This document shows positions 1-10,376 of a DNA stretch of 64,000 nt, in pieces. Positions within the stretch are counted from its first letter, which is position 1. Each line of letters starts with the position of its first letter. This stretch comes from Perkinsus marinus ATCC 50983. Taxonomy: Eukaryota > Perkinsozoa > Perkinsida > Perkinsidae. The position numbers and the translations under genes were made by a program. The stretch covers positions 92,848 through 156,847 of the forward strand of contig NW_003201290.1 in assembly GCF_000006405.1 (NCBI RefSeq), written 5' to 3'. The notes under the pieces were generated by a model. That model worked only from the letters and a program-made list of their open reading frames with translations. It did not search any database and was not told where the DNA came from.

Positions 1-1392
1 GGTAAACAGGCAAAACGTCCTCCTCGAAAGACGGCACTGTATCCACCATATATTTGTGGTTTTTGGCGAAGTAGGTCGCGATGCATTCGACATCTCTACT
101 CCAAGGAAAGGGCTCATACAGGGCCTTGAATGAATCCTATAATACCTTTCAAAGATACGTTTAGCGTCGGGATTTTCGACAGAAAGGACTTGAGGGAAAT
201 CGATGACGTAGACCTCGTAGTCTTCTACCTCACTGGACTCATCGAGAGGATTTACTCGTCTAAAAAGGAGTCAATGACTGCAATGGAGCTGACGACTATC
301 ATACACTGTCCGTATTAAGAGATTGAACTCGTTGAAGTCACCATGAATGACACCGCTTTGAGCTATACTGAGGAGCAGGGACCTGAAGCCAGAAGTCATT
401 CAGCCTTGGATACGACAAGCTCATATCATGCCGACTCCGAACACTGTTATAAGAAGGCTTTATTCCTTAGTACATGCATCGTTCGAGAAGTATCTCTGGC
501 TTTTCCAGCTTCCTTATTTGACACATGGGAGTGGCGTCATCGAGGTACTCCATCACAATAGCATGTCTATTGCTACCAACAGGCTCTGGTACCTTCACGC
601 AAGAACTCTTCTAATGCTACACTCAGTAAGTAAGGCTCACAGGGAAGCCGGCGTTGTAGAGCTCAGTGAGGTAGGCGTACTCCTTAGCAGCTGCTAGACG
701 AGCCAAGTACATCCTAAGGAGATCCAACATAGTAGAGGAACCCTTTAGGTTCGGCTTACCAGCTTGCAGACTGCCGATGCTGTAGGTAGTCTCTGTTCTC
801 TTTTACTGTCTTGAAGGACACTCTACCCAAACGGTGGAACTTGATAACAAGTTGTCGACCTGCAACCAACAGAGTTTCCCACTAACCTCAGTTCCCCTTG
901 CTAGGACCTTCATCGTCAGTGCAAACGTGTATATCACTCTCCTTCCCAACGCCTACCCTCTGCCCAACTCCAGCGATATTCCCACGAGACATCAAAGTCC
1001 TGATTTGGCGATAACCTCTAGGAAAAGTAAAAGGGCTTCCCTACCTGAGGGCGAGAAAGTCGTAGCCGTTGTAAGTGAGCTTGTAGCCATCGTAGGTCTT
1101 CCCGTCGTGTGCCACCAACTTGTGCTTGAGTAGATTCTGCAGAGTCTTGAAGCAACCTGATTGGCCATAAAAGCCGACTAACTAGGTGAGACTCGTACCT
1201 CCACGTTTGAGCCCAGCAATGCTCTCCACCAACTGCAACGGGACCAGCTCGTGGTTCTTATGGCCAACCTCGAGAGCCTGAGGCAATGCAAGGGTGAGGA
1301 ACTCATTATGGTACGCCGTAGCAAGTCATTACCTGTAGGACTCGTAAGTCCTCCTTGCTGAGGTAGCGGAAGATCTCACAGTCTAAACGCAT
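1..1392 (-). CDS. RIOK2: RIO2 atypical protein kinase, N-terminal part (cut by window edge)
   Basis: RIO2 is an atypical Ser/Thr kinase/ATPase that matures the 40S ribosomal subunit in the cytoplasm. The start at 1392 opens with [20 protein letters not shown], the usual N-terminus of the winged-helix domain, and [12 protein letters not shown] follows. The kinase lobe shows the loop GVGKESDIH, the lysine in [10 protein letters not shown], the catalytic loop [11 protein letters not shown] and the metal-binding VIDFPQ, then [12 protein letters not shown], all in RIO2 order. The gene is broken by at least eight introns of about 40-55 nt, one at each family-consistent joint. The C-terminal part runs off the left end. 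The identification is firm; the joints near 420-480 and 700-790 are less certain. Confidence 0.9.
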
Positions 1393-3281
1393 GAAGGTAA
1401 AGGCTACTGAGGCTCGTCAACGTAATCAACAGGCAACAGGTAACACAATACGTAGAAGTGGGAGAAGCACTGTCAGCAACAGACGACATGTTAGTCATCA
1501 TACTCATCACTTTAGGACAACACGCCTGGTTGTAGCTACGCATGCATCCCAAGGCCAGTGCTACTGCACTGACCTTCAGTAAAGCAGTCGTCTAGATCGG
1601 CAATAGATGTATGGTAATGCGGCTGATAACGTATAGTACGAGACTGCCTCCGAAGGTTGCAGTCAACTTTCAATGAGGACCTCTAGATGCCTCCCTACCC
1701 CCAACTACCACAACTCGGCTCTCCGCGGCGCATTATCCAATACAGACACATCCAGTTTGGAATACACCTAAGCTGCAATCAGGAGCAAACGAGCCTGATC
1801 ATGCTCAGCTGCTATCATCGAGTTGTCCCTCCAAACCACGGCAGTACCAAGACCGTATCACATGTTCTCAACTGTCTCGACGAGAGGCGTTCCCGCTACA
1901 GTCTAACTGAGTACTACTAAGTGCAATCATAGAAGTCTCCATTGTCTTTAGGTTCCCTGGTGTGAGTCCAAGGCCCTGCAGGTGGATCCAGCTACAGATA
2001 GAGCGCTCATTTGGCTTAACTGATGCCTGTCGGTGCATGCCGGTCCCTTCTATCTTGTGTAAAACCTATAATACTCTCCACCGATATCCTTAAGACCAAC
2101 ACAGACTACTATAAACTTGGGGGAAGTATATAGCCGTAGGTTAGCAACAACTACGGGCCTCGACAAGTCTACCCCTCGTTTAACCTCCCTGACACGCCTC
2201 TTTAAACAGGCCAATGACCGCATCAGCATTTTACATCCGCCAAGAGTTCCAACATGGATGAATCAAGAAATGTCCGTCGAGTATGGTTGAAGTCCAGCTC
2301 GCTTCCTGCCTCCTCGTCTATGCTTCAAGCTGGACCTATTGTGAATCTTCTATAAACCCTTCTTCCACTCGAGACAGTTTGTTCTCGTCCAATGGCCACA
2401 CGACGGTCAGGTGAGAGGCTCCGAGGCAGGATATGGTCACTACTCGCATTCTCTGTCTAAAGGGCCGTTGAGGATGGGCCACGCTGTTTTAGCCTTACTC
2501 ACGTAGTGCATCTGAGAGAATACTCGGGAACCTCTGATCCCAGAGGCAAGCTGGTGACAGGCAGCTGAGGAGAGAATTCAATGACGTACAGTATTGAAAT
2601 TTGACGAAAGCACATAAATGCACAATATGCATCATTCGGACAGCGGAGCGATGCGCCGTCTTGACTTACAACAATGGCTTAGGGCAGCAGAACACTATCG
2701 AAACGCTTACTGCTGGATATCAGACTCCGGCTGCTGTTTCCTCGACTGATGTATTCATGAACAGCGAGTAGGACGACAGGATATTGTCACCACCTCATTG
2801 AGGTGTCTTTTATTTCACTGCACTGGGCAAGTATGTTATTGTGTTTTATCGTTATCAATAGAGGACCATTTGATAGTGCAGTGAGATGCCTCGCACAGAC
2901 ACAGTTATCACGCTAGTTACTATAAACTCCCAGGCCTGCCCATCGGAAATCATTCAAGTTGAATGATCCCACATACTGATGAACCTCAATGCTGTAACTG
3001 GAAGCTCAGCCTTTTGGAGGATTGCATTTTTGAAATCATCGCGAACCCCACCTTCTACCGCTCCGAGAGAGCCATCCTTCCATCTCTCGCTGAGCAGAGC
3101 TGCGTTGTCAATTCTGCTCAGCAGATTGCTCGAGATAGACAATTGCCTACCTCGCGAGGGTCACGGACAGGCTCATCTTTTCCTTTCCGATTAACCGTTA
3201 GCATAATCGACCTAGTTAATCGTCTCGAAGAGTGAATGGCAACAGCAGCGTACATTGGACTCAAGGCGGCAGGACGCCAGC
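1393..3281. other. Gene-poor stretch with a possible decayed retroelement
   Basis: No intact gene is visible. On the minus strand around 2400-2540 a broken frame reads SKAKTAWPILNGPLDRECE and, after two stops and a frame change, a stretch vaguely like the RNase H part of an LTR retrotransposon polyprotein. The similarity is weak and the frame is heavily damaged, so this is a guess. Between about 2950 and 3235 both strands are open for 60-90 codons, but nothing there is recognisable. Confidence 0.3.
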
Positions 3282-4187
3282 ATGCCTCTGCAGGTCGTTT
3301 ACAAGCCCATGATCGACACGTTAAGGAACGACAACGTATATTATCGGTGAGAATGACTGGGCGAATCCTTGATTTACTCGATACCACTATTACACTACCC
3401 GACGCAAGCTCAGTGTGAAAGCAAAGAATATCACCTCTGAAACTCAGCTGGTTTGTTCGAAGAGCCTATGGTTGGGCTCCAGTGTCGAGACACATCATAG
3501 ACTAGACCCGGACAATTCGAGTCTATGCAGATATTCAAGAAGTATGATACGGACAATAACCGGCAACTTGAGCGAGACCAGCTAGCTCTACTGCTACGAG
3601 ATTATAATGGTGGCGAAGAGCCTGATGTCGACGAGGTATACCAAAGGACGCCTTCCAAAGTAGCCTGTGGCACTCTAGAGACAGGTGGAATTCATCATGA
3701 AAGTTGCTGATACAGACGGCACAGATGCTATAGGGCAAGAAGAAGTTCTCTACGCGTTGAAGGTCTGGAATACGTGAGAGAGATCCTTTCGTTGTGCTCG
3801 GCGAGAGCTCTCAGGTACCGCCATGCAAAAGGACAGATCAGAGAGTACTTCAATAAGTACGATTTGTCACGCGATGGTTGCTTGGACCGTGATGAATTGA
3901 AGTTGTTCCTGATGGATCTCAACGACGGCTTTAAGGCGAGGACGGCCACGCCCGCAGTGGTTGAGGCAGCCTGGCGAGAGACCGCTACCCCTTGCAGGTC
4001 AGCAACGAGGAGGTTGACTGGGTCTTCACCAAAGCTGATGTGCTCGGACACGGCAAGATACATGAAGTGGAGTTCTTGTCCGCAGTCAGCGCCTGGTGGG
4101 TCGGATCTTCGAGTGGGCCGACACACATTGTCTAGGTATGCTAACGTTGAAGATAAAGAGGACGAGAGATGCTGTTGCATCGTCTGA
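3282..4187 (+). CDS. Four-EF-hand calcium-binding protein with possible CaaX C-terminus
   Basis: Seven exons join in frame: 3282-3346, 3414-3450, 3501-3635, 3685-3773, 3815-3956, 3998-4112 and 4159-4187. The start MPLQVVYKPMIDTLRND was chosen because it splices cleanly into the EF-hand region. Calcium loops are DTDNNRQLERDQ, a degenerate DTDGTDAIGQEE, DLSRDGCLDRDE and a degenerate ADVLGHGKIHEVE, so probably only hands 1 and 3 are strong binders. If the last intron (4113-4158, 46 nt) is used, the protein ends DERCCCIV, whose final CCIV fits a CaaX prenylation box. If it is retained, the protein stops at 4135 without the box. The protein is about 190 residues, calmodulin-like rather than calmodulin, and its role is unknown. 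Confidence 0.75.
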
Positions 4188-4928
4188 CTTATCCGATTAG
4201 TGCTACTCACTGTTCACATGCTCTGGTTTGTCATTATTTACTTCGTTGATGTTGGCTGGATCAATTGACCCTCAGGGAGTTTTTCCAGTTTTCTGTCACA
4301 TCGTTGTTGATGATGATTGTTGATGCTACATCAACATCATCAACTAGAGTTGGGAAGATGGAGGAGCTCTTACTCACGGCAACGCACCGGGAACCTTTAT
4401 TCAAGCCAACCTTGCTTATCGAGTCAACTTTAATTGTCCATTCGGATCTTCGCCATGCAAAGACTCTGTTCGGAATTGGTTGTTGACAATAAGGTGTCTG
4501 TGCATGTGGTCCTATGCAACACGAGCTCATCCTATGTGCGCCTGATATGGTAGCCATACTGACCACGCTCAAGGGAACTACTGCACGAGCGAATTTGCGT
4601 CCAAGGGCGATTAACGAGTTTGCTGAGATGCGGTGTGCTCACAGATAATACATACCTCTTGCTAGAGAAGCACGTCATGAGACGATAACCGTTCGGTGCG
4701 ATATCGACCCACCGTAATGGTGATTAGCACATCGGTCGTTACACAGGGTCGTGGCCAGAGACCGTGGTGCATGAACTAAACACAACACTCGGTTGAAGAA
4801 TAGTTGGCCAACATAGAAAGGCCGAAGCTACGAACGCCTATAAATGAAATTCGAATTGTACTCAACTTGTCTATCGCAGTAAAGATCAACGGGGGCTCCC
4901 ACCACCAAGGGCATCTTCCGAGTGTCTG
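4188..4928. other. No recognisable feature
   Basis: About 740 bases with only short open frames on both strands (for example 4265-4486 + and 4261-4572 -). None matches a family I know, and I see no RNA gene or strong repeat. Confidence 0.4.
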
Positions 4929-5590
4929 TTAAAACTGCATCAGGATATCGCACAGAGCGCATGCCGCACAAGCACCTAAGGAACACAGTTCGCCAATAGA
5001 GACACTTTGTGTGGGTGTACCAAGCATCCCCGCACAGCAGGCGAGGCCGGCATCGCCATTGTCATAACGACGCCGATCGTCCGACTCGTGGATGATGATA
5101 GTTTGCTTAGGTGGTTGCTGGTAATTCACTGGTTGGGAGTACCTACACAGTAGACCCTCCGTTGAGAAACTGTGTAATAGAAAGAATGGCGAGTCACGGA
5201 TTCAACGGAAAAGGAAAACGGACGGGATCCTTATAATGTCTGTTACCCTGATGTGGACTGATAAGAACCAGCATATGATGCTGATGGTATTTGAACTTGA
5301 AAAACTTCACCAGGACCGACTCCGTAGGGCACCTGTACCTACAACACACACTACTACTGCAGGTTGTAATCCCAAGGGGATAAGCCAACCTGGAGAGGAG
5401 CTCCAGTTTGAGGATTTGTGATTTGTAAAGTGGTACCGCTAGTAGCACCAGGAGGGACCTGGACCTGCCCACACCGACAATTCAACGGCTGCCTACTGCA
5501 AAGCCCTACAGAAATGATACCGCCTCCTCCGCCTCCAGTCTGATTCCCTCCTTGATAAGGATTATAAGCTGGTGGTGCCGATGCGGACAT
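4929..5590 (-). CDS. VQVP-repeat Cys-tail protein, paralogue A
   Basis: Exons on the minus strand are 5590-5510, 5464-5390, 5338-5247 and 5142 to about 5036, with a last exon ending at 4929; introns are 45, 51, 104 and about 45 nt. The start MSASAPPAYNPYQGG leads into a Gly-run. Two 25-30-residue units follow: VQVPPGATSGTTLQI and VQVPYGVGPGEVFQVQI. Then come a Tyr/Gln/Pro segment, QTIIIHESDD, and a hydrophobic Cys-rich end (ACCAGMLGACAACALCD). The order Pro/Gly/Gln-rich region then Cys-rich tail recalls CYSTM-type tail-anchored proteins, but that is inference. It is the only copy with the Gly-rich N-terminus. B and C lie directly upstream on the same strand. Function unknown. Confidence 0.75.
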
Positions 5591-5820
5591 ACAACTAAAT
5601 AACAAAGTCACTTGTCATTGAGTAGGCAACACTAGACCAATGTTGGGCATATGAGAAACACCTTATTGCACACTGGAGGAACAACGCATTGCGTAAAGAC
5701 CTTGGCTCAGTAGAATAGGCATATACAAAATCCCTTTGCCGAACTATATAAGAGGGTGAACGATGGAGACAAGACGCCTCCAGAGTTTGTCTTTGCAAAT
5801 CTGGTGAAATTGGCTGCTGC

Positions 5821-6198
5821 TCATCCGATGGCCTCACCAAGGAGGCAACATGACAGCATAGCTGAGAAGGAATAAAGGTGTACGCCAAATAGCAACATTA
5901 TGGTGTGGCTTACTGGAAAGACACAGACAACAACTAGCGGCTGATGCTGCGGCCTGGGCATTATCGTCCGACTGTGGGCGACCACTATCCGTGATAATGA
6001 CAGTCTGGTGAGGAGGATGTTGATATCTGATAAAGTACTCCTATATTGATATCTGGTTAAATATAGGTGTTTACGAGTTCCCATAAGAATCATAGCCGCC
6101 GTATCCACTGTCGTAAGGTTGAGCTGTCACTACTGTTGGTGAAACCTGAAATACTCCAGACTAGTCACTGAACTGACTATGTTCAGACCAATCGCTAT

Positions 6199-6266
<68 letters not shown>

Positions 6267-6302
6267 CTACTCCTACTCCTACTCCTACTCCTACTCCTAC
6301 TC

Positions 6303-6347
<45 letters not shown>

Positions 6348-6516
6348 CTACTACTACCACTACCACTACCGTTATTACCTCAACGTTGAACGTATCACCA
6401 GGTTTAAGGCCAGCCGGCACCTGTACCTGCATTGGTCTGCCTGTAGCAGGATCAGTGATCTGCAGAGTGCTACCCCCAGTAGCACCTTGGGGGACCTGGA
6501 CTGTTAGAATTGCCAT
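5821..6516 (-). CDS. VQVP-repeat Cys-tail protein, paralogue B
   Basis: The start MAILT runs straight into VQVPQGATGGSTLQI and VQVPAGLKPGDTFNVEV, two copies of the same unit. A long intron filled with a trinucleotide tract follows. An exon reading VSPTVVTAQPYDSGYGGYDS comes next, then one with YQHPPHQTVIITDSG. The Cys-rich tail (ASCCLCLSTMLSCCLLGEAIG) ends at 5821. Later introns are 46 and about 50 nt. The repeat unit, the QTVII signature and the tail align with paralogues A and C, so all three descend from local tandem duplication. Membrane attachment through the Cys-rich tail is an inference. Confidence 0.75.
6194..6372. repeat. Trinucleotide microsatellite (ACT)n with an (ACTCCT)n centre
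   Basis: About 180 bases of almost pure ACT repeats, with a block where alternate units become CCT. On the minus strand this lies in the intron of paralogue B, after donor GTAATAACGG and before the acceptor near 6148. The long Val-run or Thr-run frames seen through it are therefore not protein. Confidence 0.95.
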
Positions 6517-6774
6517 AATAAAGATCAACTAAATCTGAACAAAACCATTTCATGAAGTAGCACACCATTTCGAGGCAGGAAGACCAACACGCAAGCTCAA
6601 CAACAGTTCGCTTTGGACAGATTCGATACCAACTGGTCGGAAAAGGAAGAGCACGCATATGCGCCTGAACAGTCCTCAGTGAGGACAGTGCTACTTTGAT
6701 AAATAATTATTCTATAATAGTGATGTAATTGGCACTGTTACGGTATGACAGCAGTGGAATAAAGCTGAGTGAAC

Positions 6775-7271
6775 CTAGCCACATGCTTCACCGAGGGCAC
6801 AGCATGCTAGTAAACCTAAGACGTGAAGTTAAGCTACAATCCATAGAGTGCCATCCTTAGTACTTGCACACCATGCACAGCAGGCGACTGAGCCAGCAGC
6901 ATTAGCGGCGCTCGGGCTCTGAGCAGGACCACTGTTGATGATCACCGTCTGTGGAGGGGCTTGGGTCGAATGATGTCTGAGGGGACAGGCACGTGAGGTA
7001 ATGATATACAGGAGTTGTCACTACGGGCCACCGTAGGCTTGATCAGGGTCACCACCTACGGGCTTGCCCTGGACAATAGTTGGCCCGAGCTGAAGAGAGA
7101 TAATAAGATACACAGTAGGAGGAGAGGTAGTACATCGACATTGAAGGTATCCCCTGGGTTGAGGCCGGCAGGGACCTGTACCTGGAAAGGTCTGCCAGAG
7201 GTGGGATCAATGATCTGGATGGTACTGCCACCAGTAGCACCTTGGGGGACTTGGACCGACACTGTTAACAT
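6775..7271 (-). CDS. VQVP-repeat Cys-tail protein, paralogue C
   Basis: The start MLTVS leads to VQVPQGATGGSTIQI and VQVPAGLNPGDTFNVDV. After an intron of about 65 nt come GKPVGGDPDQAYGG, then HHSTQAPPQTVIINSGP, and after a 47-nt intron the tail ACCAWCASLLACCALGEACG ending at 6775. Every domain of paralogue B is present in the same order. B and C are closer to each other than to A, which has a different N-terminus. No enzyme signature is visible. The paired beta-type repeats could form a small adhesive or assembly module; this is inference. Confidence 0.78.
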
Positions 7272-8362
7272 AGGAACAGGGGAGGAACTAAACTGCCCGT
7301 ATAAGTGCCGATTTATATATGTCCACAATTGAACTGAACTACTGCATACACCTGAGAGGTCTGGCTCGACCAGGGTCCCAGGAATGATCGATTGATTTGA
7401 TGCTATGGGAGCACGCTTTAGCAGCATGCGTATGTGATGAATAATATGACGAGGGATATCAAAATTAGAGCGTGGCCAGGAGTTCCCTGATGTCGTGAGT
7501 TGTATCATCATTGATGCTCCTCCCACAGTGGCCGATCACAGAGCTAGGTTGACGTACCATCGTCACTCCCTCCACACAAACTACTTCTCAAACTTAAATG
7601 GGTGTATGCCGGTTTGGTCTGCATTGACCGCTATACAATGTACTGAGCTCAGCTCGACGAGCACTATATAAAAGGAACCCCCTTTCGAAGTTGGTAGGAA
7701 GGACCAAGGCGTAGGAGGAGGGAAGAATACCCCTTTCGAACCATTTCACGTCCCCAACCTACCCGGTGTTGGGCTGGTCCTTCTCATCGCTCTGGAAACC
7801 TAAGGATGATATTGACAAAATGAGAGCATCACATGGGAAGTTGTCGGATGACTATGCTCCACTGTGTAAGCGTTACAAAATCCAATGAGGAGTAGCCTCC
7901 TCCATTGTGAGTCACGACGATTAAATGCGTGAAGTTTAACAGTTACTGGAATATTTTACCCACTCTTAATCGCTCTGAACCTGAGGTGGTCGATTCTGGG
8001 AATATGATGGTGGTGGTCGATTCACAGACACATGATGGCTTAGGCGAGCTTCTTCTCCAGTAGACTCTCTAGCACTAGCTCATGGGGACTGAGAGCAACT
8101 TGGCGATGTATGAATATGTTACTGGCGACTGTAATCATTATGAGAGTTTGTAACATAATCAGCAGATTTGTTTCTGTTTTGATGGTATCTAACGGTTACT
8201 GATCCCTGCTAGCGGCCACATAGTCACTTTATATGCCCTAATGCTGGGAAGGATAGTCTGTAACCGTATGACTCGTTCTAAAGGAGAAAGTGCGCTGCCG
8301 TGATGCTCCGTGCATTGTTATGTGCTGTTGTTGATAGCCTCTAGTATTAGAGGCTAGTCGTG
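7272..8362. other. Intergenic; TATA-like motif near 7664
   Basis: No coding signal was recognised. A TATATAAAAG-type motif sits at about 7664-7674 on the plus strand. A CCTTTCGAA segment occurs twice, at about 7680 and 7732. No start site can be assigned from the sequence. Confidence 0.35.
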
Positions 8363-9029
8363 GATGGAGGAACATATGGTCCCGAGTGACTGCTTCCCAA
8401 GGAGGCCAATATAAGGCCTGCACGCAACGTCATCAACTGCAAGGTGTTCGTCAAGGACGATCTGTCGGACTGGGATGCAGTGCAGAAGCTCGTGTAGGAA
8501 GATATGAGTGGAAGTGGTCAAGTTACGGTATGAAAATTTTGGGCCTTTAGCTGCTATCCTTTGTAGGGAAGATGGTTGATGTCGATATGGCCGAACACGT
8601 CTTCACCTGTTGAGGACTGCAAAGAGTTGGACGACAAGATTGACGAGGTGAGGAATACTTGTTGTTTACCACAATCTACAATCCGATTTAGATCTAATAA
8701 TTTCTATACTGTTCCTTCGTAGCTCAGCAATAAGGAGTTGCCCAGTGATAAGCCTTTATGGCAAGTCCATCTCCTGCCAGCAGCCGAGGAAGCTGGGCAG
8801 AAGAACTGTGTTGTGTTCCGATGCCATCACACGATGGCTGACGGCCTCACTCTGGTACGTCATATAGAATTCGAGACGTAGCGAGGGCGTTCGGGTAGGT
8901 CCAACTGTTGCACAGATGACCCCTACCCCGGATGGAAAGCTGATTACTCCCGTCAATCACAAGGCTGAGGAGCCAATGAAGGTTGGCCCTGTTGAAAAGG
9001 CCTTCATCGGCGGAATGGGTAGCATAGTT
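8363..9029 (+). pseudogene. Decayed WS/DGAT-type acyltransferase
   Basis: This stretch is collinear with the intact gene at 10377. It has EEHMVPSDCFP, then NVINCKVFVKDDLSD in another frame, a stop where the intact copy continues (LV then TAG), VDVDMAEHVF followed by a stop, ELPSDKPLWQVHLLPAA, the active-site-type motif CHHTMADGL, and KLITPVNHKAEEP. At least one frameshift and two stops separate these blocks, and everything downstream of about 9030 is missing. It is a truncated, inactivated tandem duplicate. The HHxxxDG-type motif survives, so decay may be recent. Confidence 0.85.
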
Positions 9030-10376
9030 TTAAATGCGGCTCTTGTTGTTTGTTGGCGTTTGTTGTTCCCTGCTATGATGAGATTTCTACCATGATAGTT
9101 GTTTCTATGACGATACTACTGCTGATCTAGGTTCGTGTTCCTGTTGCTGTTAAGCTGCCATTCTCGCACGTTCGAGAGAAAGGCGGATAGGCGGTCTGAT
9201 TGGTTCACGTCTAATGTGATTCACCCTAGTCCCCCGAGGTGTGCCCATTTTCATGCGCGGATTGGGATATTGGTTTCTACGCTAGATGTGGTGTTTGAGT
9301 TGCATCTAGTTGCATGTCGTCGAACATAGTGAAGGGAAATGTTGAAGGTCGTTGAGGTCCTTGTAGTGTCTTAAAAATACTGTGCTGATCAGCTGAGGCC
9401 ACTTTGATAGTGTCTGCTGTGTGGAGTTGCCCTGAAACAGTACTTGAGAGGAAGAGATAAACTTTTGTATTGAAAATGGTTGTTGGGTTGCTCATTTGAA
9501 AAGTAGATATTTTCGAGGTCAACTCGTTGGGCCAGTTTACTCGGCGACGGTCTCCGGCGTGTGTGAAGGGACAGTCACGTTGTGTCGACGCAACACCTAG
9601 CGCTATTTAGCAGTGATTCAAAGTTCTTCCAGGTTGTTGGGTTACATCCCACCTTCGCCTCAGTTATTTGTCGTCCTTTTTTCCAACCTCCCGCCCACCC
9701 TGGCGATGTGGTGTGGCACCTCACGTTCTGTGTGAGGTTGGCCCCATCACATTGGCCGAGGATCACACGTGTTAAGTGTCATCGTCCGGCCCACGACCCA
9801 ACGCCGGGGAGGAAGGGAGCCGGGTAACAGTTATGTACTTTAGTGTTGAACCTCCATTTCTACAGTGCAGGTTGATGTAGCATTGTGGTGCACTATTTTG
9901 TAGCGTGGTTTCGATGATAGTCTATTGATGGTTTACGAGGGAGAAAAGTTCCTTCCTCACACCAAATGTTCTATCTGACCATGATTATTCTAGCTCGGAA
10001 AGCTACGCTAATTGTTAGCTAACGTATCCACTCCTTCTAGCGTATGGGGACAGGCTTGTGTCGTTGGCCACCCGAGTGGGACAGTATTATGAGTGATTTC
10101 GCCTTGGTAGGGAATCTAGAATCCTTGGCTCTAGCTAGTGCTTCTCCTTCGTAGGGAATCTAGCATGCGTAGTACTCGTTAGTATTTTCCTGGGGTGAGG
10201 TTTTGTAGTTATTCTAACACCAGTTGTACTAGCTGGTACTTCTATCTGGTGGGGCTTCGTAGTGTGTTTGGAACTCTTGGTTCTGGATAGTACATTTGTT
10301 GTCAAGGCCTCGTAGTGAACCTAATATTATCGTCGCTTGACGACACGCTCATGAACAGCACATTGTTTCCTTTATA
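9030..10376. other. Intergenic, with loosely repeated short blocks
   Basis: No gene was recognised. Between 10090 and 10330 a short block containing TTCGTAGGGAATCTAG recurs in diverged form, together with related TTCGTAGTG and TCTAGCTAGTG pieces. This suggests an old local repeat. The remainder holds only short random frames. Confidence 0.35.

Noticed and set aside
130-1133. Several plus-strand frames of 60-99 codons
   Set aside because: Antisense to spliced RIO2 exons, which carry clear family motifs on the minus strand.
6179-6532. Open frames encoding long poly-Thr (plus) or poly-Val (minus)
   Set aside because: Produced by the ACT microsatellite. On the minus strand it falls between good splice sites of paralogue B and is intronic.
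8363-9029. A second functional acyltransferase
   Set aside because: In-frame stops and a frameshift interrupt conserved blocks that are intact in the downstream copy, and the C-terminal domain is missing.
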